A stretch of DNA of 64,000 bases. It comes from Sphingomonas oligoaromativorans. GTDB lineage: Bacteria > Pseudomonadota > Alphaproteobacteria > Sphingomonadales > Sphingomonadaceae. The DNA lies in NCBI RefSeq assembly GCF_011762195.1, contig NZ_JAASQK010000003.1, positions 372,001-436,000 of the forward strand. Reading direction: 5' to 3'. Of this stretch, positions 16,650-24,776 are shown one piece after another (the stretch's first letter is position 1; every line of letters begins with the position of its first letter). The notes beneath the pieces are model-generated. The model was not told where the DNA came from, made no database searches, and saw only the letters and a program-made list of their open reading frames with translations. Both the position numbers and the translations under genes were made by a program.

Positions 16650-17413
16650 TCCGCCTGTCCCCTTGGCCGCAATCGGGTGCCCCTGCGTTCCTGGACGAGG
16701 GCTGCCCGCAGATGCGCTCAGGCTACCATGAAATCGGTGGCCGGGAAGTTGGGCGCACTCGGCACATGGTGCGGATCACTCGCCTCGACGCTGAATATGG
16801 TGCTGCGTCGAGGCCCGGCAGGGTTTGGGTGTTGTCCGATCCAGAAGGCCGAGGTCGGGGAGTGGGGCGCCTTCGATGATGGGGGTGCCGTTGGCGCCAG
16901 TCACGGCAAAGTCGGATGCGTGATGATCTGGCGATTGGTACAATAGACGCCACGGAAATCTCGATCAGGATTTCCGCCGATTTATTATTCGAGCAGGGCG
17001 TTTCGAGTCCAGATTCCCGCCGGCCGGCCGGGATGGGGCGAGATTTGGTGCGCTGTCGTCGGAGCGGATTCGGCGATATCTATGGCTGATTATTTGCAGC
17101 AGATAGCCCTATTTCGGCGAAGGGCGCGTGTTGCGACGCACAAAACCATAAATCTTGGCGGATGGCGATCGGAGGAGAATCGCTCCGATCTGGGGCACCT
17201 TGTCCGATTTCGGCGCGGACAGCGCCGCGGGTTCGACATAATATCGAGGCAACAGGGAGAGGGGCGGGTCGCAGGCGGCAAAAAATGCCGGGCCGGCTCC
17301 GGGCGTCTCAGACTGATACGGCGGCGCAACAAACCGCCTTGTCGGCGAACATCGATGGCGCGACTAAACATTTTGCTATAGTTAATATGTTGTTGGCGTT
17401 TGTGGGGCTCGAT
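16650..17413. other. Long intergenic region upstream of the rpfF-like gene
   Basis: About 760 bp with no convincing gene between divergent units. Frames crossing it lack ribosome sites and the strong G/C third-position bias of real genes here. Patches are unusually AT-rich for this genome (around 16975-16992, 17080-17155 and 17365-17400). The last contains TATAGT near 17377, a possible -10 element for the rpfF-like gene. Confidence 0.5.
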
Positions 17414-18352
17414 ATGGAAAACCAGCACAGTCAGCTCTTGGGCGAAGACAAGCATTTGCTTGATGCCGTCGACCTCTCTCATTCGAGCGATGTTGACCGG
17501 CCCCGCCCAAGATATCGCTTCGATCTTTCCGAGATCGAGGTCCGTTGGGATCCCTCGACGCAGGCGTTGTGGAGTTTCATGACGCCGACTCTTCGGCCCG
17601 CATTCAATCCGCTGTTGTTGCGCGATCTTCAGGCCTGGCAGAACGAAATCGGGCGGAGCTTTGCTTCGGGTGATCCGCAGCTCAAATATGTTATTCTGGG
17701 CTCGCGGGTGCCTGGAGTGTTCAACCTCGGCGGCGACCTTGCGGTTGTCGCCGACATGATCGAGGCGGGCGATCTCGATGGCCTCGTCCGCTATGCCTAT
17801 CTGTGCGTCGAGATCCTTTATCGCAACATGACGGCGCAGGGGCTGCCGGTCGTCACCATCGCGCTCATCCAGGGCGAGACGGTGGGCGGCGGCTTCGAGA
17901 CGGCGCTCTCCTTCGACGTGCTGGTGGCGGAGCGTCAGGCGCGCTTCTCGCTGCCGGAGAATGCCTTCGGCCTGTTTCCGGGCGTGGGGGCGCACTCGAT
18001 CCTGACCCGCCGCCTCGGCGCCGCCAAGGCCGAGCAGATCATGCTCAGCGGCAAGACCTTCACGGCGGAGGAGCTATACGACATGGGCCTGGTCCATGTG
18101 CTCGCCGAGCCGGGCGAGGGCGAGGCGGCAGTGCAGGATTATATCGCCCGCAACGGCAAGCGGCAGGGCGGCCATCTCGGCATCTACCGCGCCAGCCGCG
18201 AGGTGAACCCGATCACCATGGAGGAGCTTCAGCGCGTCGCCCGGATCTGGGCGGAGACGGCGCTCGGCATCGGCGGGCAGCATGTGAAGGTGATGCGCCG
18301 GCTGGCCGGCATTCAGGCTAGGCGTTCGACCGAACTACCCGCAGGGGCGTGA
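17414..18352 (+). CDS. rpfF: RpfF-like DSF-family signal synthase (crotonase fold)
   Basis: A 312-residue enoyl-CoA hydratase-superfamily protein closely resembling Xanthomonas RpfF. It has VFNLGGDLA (residues 102-110), the oxyanion-hole and catalytic block GGGFETALS with Glu162, and SLPENAFGLFPGVGAHS with Glu182. The 20-residue spacing equals that of catalytic Glu141 and Glu161 in Xanthomonas RpfF. The C-terminus RRLAGIQARRS also matches. The enzyme would make cis-2-unsaturated fatty acid signals from acyl-ACP. ATG 17414 follows GGGG; ATG 17387 is possible. No rpfC/rpfG lies nearby; a GGDEF-EAL gene is convergent and overlaps by 35 bp. Confidence 0.85.
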   Translation: MENQHSQLLGEDKHLLDAVDLSHSSDVDRPRPRYRFDLSEIEVRWDPSTQALWSFMTPTLRPAFNPLLLRDLQAWQNEIGRSFASGDPQLKYVILGSRVPGVFNLGGDLAVVADMIEAGDLDGLVRYAYLCVEILYRNMTAQGLPVVTIALIQGETVGGGFETALSFDVLVAERQARFSLPENAFGLFPGVGAHSILTRRLGAAKAEQIMLSGKTFTAEELYDMGLVHVLAEPGEGEAAVQDYIARNGKRQGGHLGIYRASREVNPITMEELQRVARIWAETALGIGGQHVKVMRRLAGIQARRSTELPAGA

Positions 18353-20282
18353 TCCGGGGCGACACCGTGTCGGCGCCGTTGGGCGTGCCGGCGAGGTAGC
18401 CGGCGATGTGCTCGCGCGGCATGGGACGGGCGAAGAGATAGCCTTGCCCTGCCGCGCAGCCGAGCCCGGCGACATAGTCCTCCTGTTCGGTCGTCTCGAT
18501 CCCCTCGGCGATCACCGAGAGGTCGAGCGACTTGGCGAGGCTGGAGATCGCCTGCACGACGGCGCGCGTCTCGCTCTGCCGGTCGGGGCTGCTGATGAAG
18601 GAACGGTCGATCTTGATGCGATCGAACTTGTAGCGGCACAGATAGCTCAGCGACGAATAGCCCGTGCCGAAATCGTCGAGCGACACCCGGATGCCGAGCT
18701 TCTGGAAGCCGTCGAGCAGGCCGGCGGCGTTGGGATTGTCCTCGACGATCGCGGATTCGGTGATCTCCAGCTCCAGCCGGCGCGGCGAGAGGCCGGAGGC
18801 CATCAGCGCCTCCACCACCATGGTCGGCAGGTCGCGGCCCTTGAGCAGGCCGGCCGAGATGTTCACCGCCACCGAGATGCTGTCCGGCCAGCGCTGCGCC
18901 TCGGCGCAGGCGACGCGGAGCACCCAGGCGGTGAGCGAATCGATGATGCCGATGCTCTCGGCGATCGGCACGAAGGTGCTCGGCGGGATGTTGCCGTGGA
19001 TCGGGTGGTGCCAGCGCAGCAGCGCCTCGAAGCTCTCGACCCGCTTGGTGGAGAGATTGACGATCGGCTGGAAATGGAGGTCCAGCTCCTCCTGCGCGAT
19101 GGCGCGCTTGAGATCATGCTCGAGATGCTGCCGATCGACGAGGCGGCGCTCCATCTCGGGGTCGAACAGGATGACGCGGTTGCGGCCCTTGGCCTTGGCC
19201 TCGTAGAGCGCGACGTCGGCATGGCGCAGCAGATCGTCGGACGAGATGCCCGGCGAGGAGATGGCGATGCCGACCGAGACGGTCAGGTCCATCATCCCCT
19301 GACCGGAGCCGACCGGCTTGGCGATCACCTCGCGCACCATCTCGGCGAGCTTCATCGCGTGCTCGACATTCTCGACCGGCACGACGACGATGAACTCGTC
19401 GCCGCCGAAGCGGGCGACGCTGGCCATCGGGGTCGCGAATTTGGAGAGGCGCGAGGCGACATGGTGGAGCAGGTCGTCGCCTGCGGCATGGCCCATCGTG
19501 TCGTTGATCTGCTTGAAGCGATCGAGATCCAGCCACAGCACCGCGATCGCCTGCTCATGGCCGTGGAGCAGCCGCTCCAGCGTCAGGCGCAGGGTGCCGC
19601 GATTGTCGATGCCGGTCAGCGGATCGGTCTTGGAGAGTTTCTCGTAGACGGTCGCGAGCTGGAGCTTCTCCTGCCGGTCGATGAACGCCTCCAGCACCGT
19701 CTTGTAGGTGAGGAGCGTGATGTCGGTCACGACGATAATGAAGAGCAGATTGGCGACCGCCAGCAGCATCCCCGCCGGGCCGCGATCGGTGAGGAGCAGG
19801 CCGATGCTGATCGGCAGCGCGCTCGACAGGAGCTGGCCGATGGCGATGAAGGGCCGGCCGGTGTTGCGGCCGGCGGCGCCCGCCGCATAGCCGGTCGCCA
19901 GCGTCGCCATCAGCGCGTGGAGCCTGAGGTCGGTGCTGACGAGCAGGATCTCGAGTGTCAGCAGGCCGAGCAGCGCGGCATAGCTGACCGCGCCGATATC
20001 GTACAGAATCTCCCACTTCTTCGCGCCGGCGCTGAGATTGCCGGGGCGGAAGAAGCCGAAGCTCGCCACGCGCAGCGCGCCGCACAGCGTCAGCAGAAGG
20101 CCGGTCACCTCGATGAGCGTGGTGCGGCAATAATAAGAGGTGACGGCCGCCACCGCGCCGCCGAGCAGGGCGCCGATGGCAAGCGAGGCGCGGGAGGCGT
20201 AGAGCGCCTCGATCAGCGCGACTCGCACCGCATGATTCAGCTCCTTGTCCTTGGGGCGGACCTTGAAGACATTGAGGAGCAC
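18318..20282 (-). CDS. Membrane-anchored GGDEF-EAL protein (cyclic-di-GMP metabolism)
   Basis: A 654-residue protein. Residues about 30-215 form six hydrophobic segments with no named sensor domain. A GGDEF domain follows (KTDPLTGIDNRG, then RFGGDEF intact) and then an EAL domain with ESFEALLRW, LEITES, DDFGTGYSSL, KIDRSFI and AEGIET. Both halves look catalytically competent, so it could make and degrade c-di-GMP. The start is GTG at 20282, 8 bp after the stop of the 68-residue gene. It is convergent with rpfF, overlapping by 35 bp, which suggests, but does not prove, that the DSF signal feeds into it. Confidence 0.9.
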   Translation of the reverse strand: MLLNVFKVRPKDKELNHAVRVALIEALYASRASLAIGALLGGAVAAVTSYYCRTTLIEVTGLLLTLCGALRVASFGFFRPGNLSAGAKKWEILYDIGAVSYAALLGLLTLEILLVSTDLRLHALMATLATGYAAGAAGRNTGRPFIAIGQLLSSALPISIGLLLTDRGPAGMLLAVANLLFIIVVTDITLLTYKTVLEAFIDRQEKLQLATVYEKLSKTDPLTGIDNRGTLRLTLERLLHGHEQAIAVLWLDLDRFKQINDTMGHAAGDDLLHHVASRLSKFATPMASVARFGGDEFIVVVPVENVEHAMKLAEMVREVIAKPVGSGQGMMDLTVSVGIAISSPGISSDDLLRHADVALYEAKAKGRNRVILFDPEMERRLVDRQHLEHDLKRAIAQEELDLHFQPIVNLSTKRVESFEALLRWHHPIHGNIPPSTFVPIAESIGIIDSLTAWVLRVACAEAQRWPDSISVAVNISAGLLKGRDLPTMVVEALMASGLSPRRLELEITESAIVEDNPNAAGLLDGFQKLGIRVSLDDFGTGYSSLSYLCRYKFDRIKIDRSFISSPDRQSETRAVVQAISSLAKSLDLSVIAEGIETTEQEDYVAGLGCAAGQGYLFARPMPREHIAGYLAGTPNGADTVSPRITPLRVVRSNA

Positions 20283-20290
20283 GGCGGCGC

Positions 20291-20497
20291 CTAATCCGTC
20301 TGCCCGCCGACCAGGCGGGACACCTGGAGCAGATGGCCGTCGCGCGCGAATTCGGGGATGCGGGCATAGAGGCCGATGCAGCGGGCCAGCGCCGGCGACA
20401 CGTCGAACAGGCAGACCCCGTCGTCCCCCAGGGGCAGGCTATAGACGGAGCGGACCGACTCGCTGGGTTCGAAGGGCTGACCAAGTTCCGGCTGCAT
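20291..20497 (-). CDS. Small hypothetical protein upstream of the GGDEF-EAL gene
   Basis: A 68-residue frame starting MQPELGQPFEPSESVRSVYSLPLG and ending SRLVGGQTD. Codons strongly favour G/C at third positions, as in real genes here. Its stop lies 8 bp before the GTG of the GGDEF-EAL gene, so the two form an operon. There is no signal peptide or membrane segment and no family is recognised. It could be a cytoplasmic partner or the remnant of a larger sensory domain. Confidence 0.6.
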   Translation of the reverse strand: MQPELGQPFEPSESVRSVYSLPLGDDGVCLFDVSPALARCIGLYARIPEFARDGHLLQVSRLVGGQTD

Positions 20498-20597
20498 GCC
20501 GTTTCTATGGCCGCCGGTCTCTTACCAAAGACTTAAGTTTCCAAATCGTAAACGCCCTGAAACCGGCGTTTCCGGGCGGTCGGCGGTCTCTTCGGCG

Positions 20598-23081
20598 TTA
20601 ATGATCCGATGCCGTGCGGACGAGCCGGAGGAAGGAGATATCCCGCCGATCCGGTATCCGCACGGTCAGCGTCGCGGCGGTGGCGTCGGCGGTGGCCGGG
20701 ACGGGCTTGTCGTCGAGCGTCGCGGTGGGGGCGGGGCCGTTCCAGCCGTGGATCACCACGTCGATGTCGTGCCACCACGGTTTATAGCTGCCGTCGCGTT
20801 TGTCGAAGCGGAGTTCGAGGCCGGTGGGCGTGACCGAGCAGCGGACCGTCTGGCGGAGATACGCGCCGCGCTGATAGCCGAGGCTGTGCCCGTCGTCGGC
20901 ATAGAGCGTGCCTGCACAGCCGTCGCCGGGATAGACGGCCAGCTCGAGCGCGCCGACCGGCGTCTCCATCGTCGACTGGACCAGCGGCTGGCGAGGCAGG
21001 ATCGTGCCGGCGCGGACATAGACGGGCAACTGGTCGAGCGCGGGCTTCTCCTGCACCACCTGCCGCGTGCCGCGCATCCGGGGCGTGGCGGGCTTGCCCG
21101 TCCAATAGTCGAACCAGCCGCCCTTGGGCAGGCAGACGTCATACCAGCCGGGCGATTCCGGCTGTGGCGGCGGTGCCACCAGCAGCTTGCCGCCGACGGT
21201 GAAGACCATGTCGCTGGGGCAATCGGTGTCGAGCGCGTCGGGATAGTCCATGAACACGGGCCGCATCATCGGCAGGCCGGTGCGCGCCGTCTCGTCCGCC
21301 ACGGCGTAGAAATAGGGCATCAGCCGGTAGCGCTCCTCGATGAAGCGGCGGCGGATCGCCTCGTGGACGGGGCCGTGGACCCAGGGCTCCTGATAGGCCG
21401 TGTCCTTGGCGCTGTGATCGCGGAAGATCGGCTGGAAGGCCCCGATCTCGATCCAGCGGGTGAGCAGATCGGCCGACGGCGTGCCGAGGAAGCCGCCGAC
21501 GTCGGCGCCCGACCAGGCGAAGCCGCTCATCCCGAGGTTGAGCAGCATCGGCACCGTCATGCGCAACTGGTTCCAGGTCGAGCTGTTGTCGCCCGTCCAG
21601 GTCGCGGCATAGCGCTGCCCGCCCGCGAAGCTGGCGCGGGTGAGGACGAAGGGCCGCTCGTCGGGGCGGAGCTTGAGCAGGCCGTCATGGGTGGCGCGGC
21701 TGTTCTCCATGCCGAAGATGTTGTGGATCTCGGCGTGGGTGGCGGTGCGCGTCGCGAAGCCGGGCTCCTCGATCCGGTGGAGATTGCTGAGCGGCATGGT
21801 CTTGGACGGGGTGTTGAAGACCGCGGGCTCGTTCATGTCGTTCCAGAAGCCGGCGATGCCGTCCGCCACGAAATCCTTGTAGAGCCCGCCCCACCAGTCG
21901 CGCGTGCTGGCGCGGGTGAAGTCCGGGAACACCGCCGGGCCGGGCCAGACCGGGCCGACATAGAGGACGCCATCGGCCTTCTTGACGAAATGATCGCCGA
22001 CGAAGCCGGTGTCGTAAGGGGCGTAGCCCTGGTTCGGGGCGAAGGCGATGTGGAGATCCGTGATGGCGACGGTGCGGATGCCCTGCTGCTTCAAATCGGA
22101 GACCAGCCCGGCCATGTCGGGGAAGGTCTTGGTGTTGACCGTGAAGGGGCGATTGCGATCCTGATAGTCGATGTCGAGCCAGAGCGCGTCGAGCGGGATA
22201 TGATCCTGCCGATAATGCTGGGCGATGCCGCGCACCTCGTCCGCCGACATGTAGCTCCAGCGCGACTGCTGGAAGCCCAGCGCCCAGAGCGGCGGCAGCG
22301 GCGAGGGGCCGGTGAGCCTGGCATAGCGCTGCACCACGTCCTTCACCGTCGGTCCGGCCAGAACATAATAGTCGATCGGCCCGCCGTCGGCGCCGAAGCG
22401 GAGCGTGTCGCTCTGCCCCTTCCCGAAATCGAAGAAGCCGCGCCAGCTATTGTCGAGGAACAGGCCGGCGGCGGTGCCGTCGGGGCCTACCGGGATGACG
22501 AAGGGGATCGATTTGTAGAGCGGATCGGTCGTCTCCTGGAACGGGGAGTCGCTGTTCCAGGTGACGAAGCTGCCGCCCCGGCGATCGAGCGGGCCGGTCT
22601 TGTCGCCCAGCCCGAAATAGCGCCAGTTGGCCGGCATCGCCTTGGCGAGCTGGAAGCCCGCGCCGCCGCCCGTCGCGGTGCGCCTGGCCGGCGCGTCGAT
22701 ATCCTTCAGCAGCACATGGCCGGCGGTGTCCGCCACCGTCAGCCCGCCCGTCGCGGGATCGACCGTGACGACCAGACCGGCGCCGGCAAAGCCCCATGTC
22801 AGCGGCGTCACCGGCGCGGTCGCCTGCCGCGCCTCGGGCAGCACCGCCCAGGAGGCGTCCTCGCCAAGCTGGCCCTCCAGCCCGATGCGGACGCGGACCG
22901 CGCCCACCGCCAGCGCCGTCACCCGCGTCAGCCGCCGGCCGGACCACACGTCCATCCCGTCCGGCCGCATCACCACGCGGGACCGGATGGGCAGAACCGA
23001 ACTCTGAAGGTTCGTCGGCCGCACCGCCGACAAGGCGGGGGAGGCGAGCAGGGCCGAGAGCAGAAGGGCCTGTCGGATCAT
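20598..23081 (-). CDS. Glycoside hydrolase family 31 alpha-glucosidase/alpha-xylosidase, exported
   Basis: An 827-residue GH31 enzyme with a signal peptide (MIRQALLLSALLASPALS). The barrel motifs are WLDIDYQDRNRPF, GFWNDMNEP with nucleophile Asp415, and TWTGDNSSTW with acid/base Asp498, followed by the C-terminal beta-sandwich. It hydrolyses terminal alpha-linked glucose or xylose in the periplasm or outer membrane space. The ATG at 23081 has AAGGGA 9 nt upstream. It is divergent from the glucoamylase-family gene at 23301 across about 220 bp, so the two may share a promoter region. Confidence 0.93.
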   Translation of the reverse strand: MIRQALLLSALLASPALSAVRPTNLQSSVLPIRSRVVMRPDGMDVWSGRRLTRVTALAVGAVRVRIGLEGQLGEDASWAVLPEARQATAPVTPLTWGFAGAGLVVTVDPATGGLTVADTAGHVLLKDIDAPARRTATGGGAGFQLAKAMPANWRYFGLGDKTGPLDRRGGSFVTWNSDSPFQETTDPLYKSIPFVIPVGPDGTAAGLFLDNSWRGFFDFGKGQSDTLRFGADGGPIDYYVLAGPTVKDVVQRYARLTGPSPLPPLWALGFQQSRWSYMSADEVRGIAQHYRQDHIPLDALWLDIDYQDRNRPFTVNTKTFPDMAGLVSDLKQQGIRTVAITDLHIAFAPNQGYAPYDTGFVGDHFVKKADGVLYVGPVWPGPAVFPDFTRASTRDWWGGLYKDFVADGIAGFWNDMNEPAVFNTPSKTMPLSNLHRIEEPGFATRTATHAEIHNIFGMENSRATHDGLLKLRPDERPFVLTRASFAGGQRYAATWTGDNSSTWNQLRMTVPMLLNLGMSGFAWSGADVGGFLGTPSADLLTRWIEIGAFQPIFRDHSAKDTAYQEPWVHGPVHEAIRRRFIEERYRLMPYFYAVADETARTGLPMMRPVFMDYPDALDTDCPSDMVFTVGGKLLVAPPPQPESPGWYDVCLPKGGWFDYWTGKPATPRMRGTRQVVQEKPALDQLPVYVRAGTILPRQPLVQSTMETPVGALELAVYPGDGCAGTLYADDGHSLGYQRGAYLRQTVRCSVTPTGLELRFDKRDGSYKPWWHDIDVVIHGWNGPAPTATLDDKPVPATADATAATLTVRIPDRRDISFLRLVRTASDH

Positions 23082-23300
23082 CAAAGCTATTCCCTTGTGA
23101 GCCCGTCCCCCGGCCGGCGGGCGGAAAAGCGCGGCGGTCCTATGCGCCGAATGGCTCGACGGTGGAACCAATTTGTTTCACGTCCGATCTTCCCTCGCGG
23201 CACTGGCGCGCGCGTCGTAGGAGGGGTTTGTGTTCACGGAGGCATTGATGCGGGCGAGCGATCCGTATCCGGTACATTCCGGCAGATCGTCCCCGCGCGG

Positions 23301-24776
23301 ATGAGCAACGGGACCGGACGGATAGGGCGGCGGGCCCTGATCGGCGGACTGGCCGGTCTCGCGGCCGGCTGCTCGTCGGTGAAGCTCCGCTCGCCGATCA
23401 GCCTGCGCTCGCCGATCGTGGAGACCTCGGCCTCCTCGGGGATGCCGCCGCTCGCCAACACGCCCGAGATCGAGGCCTTCCTCGACGATGTGCAGTTGCG
23501 CACCTTCGCCTATTTCTGGTGGACCACCGAGCCCAGGCGCGGCCTCGCCCCCGATCGCTTCCCGACGCTCAACTTCGCCAGCATCGCGGCGATGGGCTTT
23601 GCGCTCACCGCCTTCGTGATCGGGGTGGAGCGCGGCTATGTCCCCCGCCAGCAGGCGGCGACGCGCACGCTCGCCATGCTGCGCTTCCTCGCCGCGACCG
23701 AGCAGGGCGCCAAGCCCAAGGATATGATCGGCTATCAGGGTTTCTTCTATCACTTCCTGAGCCTCAAGACCGGCACGCGTTTCCAGCAGACCGAGCTTTC
23801 CACCGTCGACACCGCGCTGCTGATGGCGGGCGTGCTGCTGGCCCAGACCTATTACGACCGGCCCGAGGAGGCCGAGATCCGCACGCTGGCCGACAAGCTC
23901 TACAGCCAGGTCGACTGGCGCTGGGCGATGACGCGCGCGCCGGTCGTGGCGCTGGGCTGGACGCCCGAGCGTGGCTTCATCCCCTATGACTGGGTGGCCT
24001 ATAACGAGGCGATGCTGGTCTATGTGCTGGCGCTGGGCGCGCCGATCTATGGCCTGCCGCGCGAGAGCTGGGATGCCTGGAGCGTCCGCCTCGCCACCTT
24101 CTGGACGGATTCGGGCAGCCTCTCGATGCTGCGCTTCCCGCCGCTGTTCGGCCATCAGTACAGCCATGTCTGGATCGACTTCCGCAAGATCCAGGACGAT
24201 TTCATGCGGAGCAAGGGCAGCGATTATTTCGAGAACAGCCGCCGCGCCACCATCGCCCAGCGCAATTATGCGCTCGCCAATCCGCTCGGCTGGCGGGGCT
24301 ATGACGCCAACCTCTGGGGGCTGACCGCCTGCGACGGGCCGGGCGACGTCACCATCGACATCAATGGCGAGCAGCGGACCTTCCATTCCTATCTGGCGCG
24401 GGGCGTGGGGGCGGTGGACGACGGCACGCTGGCGCCGACCGCGCCGGGGGGCTCCATCCCCTTCGCGCCGGAAATCTGCATCCCGGCGCTGATGGCGATG
24501 CGCGATCGCTACGGCGATCATCTTTACGGAACCTATGGTTTCTACGATGCCTTCAATCCGACGTTCCAGGCGGTCGGCAAGGCCCAGAACGGCCGGGTCA
24601 TCCCCGGTCAGGGCTGGTTCGACACCGATTGGTTGGGCATAGATCAGGGGCCAATATTGGCGATGATCGAGAATTACCGAACAGGTCTGATCTGGAGCAT
24701 CATGCGGCGCAATCCATATATCCGCGCGGGCCTCACCAAGGCCGGGTTCACCGGCGGCTGGCTGTCGGCGGCATGA
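23301..24776 (+). CDS. Glucoamylase-family (PF10091/GH144-type) lipoprotein
   Basis: A 491-residue protein whose N-terminus GRRALIGGLAGLAAGC combines a twin-arginine-like motif with a lipobox (Cys24), so it is likely a Tat-exported lipoprotein. The (alpha/alpha)6-type domain shows RTFAYFWWTTEP, YQGFFYHFLSLKTGTR, ELSTVDTALLMAGVL and WFDTDWLGIDQGP, typical of the Glycoamylase family containing GH144 endo-beta-1,2-glucanases. ATG 23301 begins the signal sequence; a long frame upstream is only the absence of stops. The stop overlaps the GH3 start (ATGA). Together they could degrade a beta-glucan. Confidence 0.87.
   Translation: MSNGTGRIGRRALIGGLAGLAAGCSSVKLRSPISLRSPIVETSASSGMPPLANTPEIEAFLDDVQLRTFAYFWWTTEPRRGLAPDRFPTLNFASIAAMGFALTAFVIGVERGYVPRQQAATRTLAMLRFLAATEQGAKPKDMIGYQGFFYHFLSLKTGTRFQQTELSTVDTALLMAGVLLAQTYYDRPEEAEIRTLADKLYSQVDWRWAMTRAPVVALGWTPERGFIPYDWVAYNEAMLVYVLALGAPIYGLPRESWDAWSVRLATFWTDSGSLSMLRFPPLFGHQYSHVWIDFRKIQDDFMRSKGSDYFENSRRATIAQRNYALANPLGWRGYDANLWGLTACDGPGDVTIDINGEQRTFHSYLARGVGAVDDGTLAPTAPGGSIPFAPEICIPALMAMRDRYGDHLYGTYGFYDAFNPTFQAVGKAQNGRVIPGQGWFDTDWLGIDQGPILAMIENYRTGLIWSIMRRNPYIRAGLTKAGFTGGWLSAA

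Noticed and set aside
17090-17995. A 301-codon minus-strand frame opposite the start of the rpfF-like gene.
   Set aside because: Basic, low-information protein sequence with no ribosome site, while the plus strand encodes the conserved RpfF blocks.
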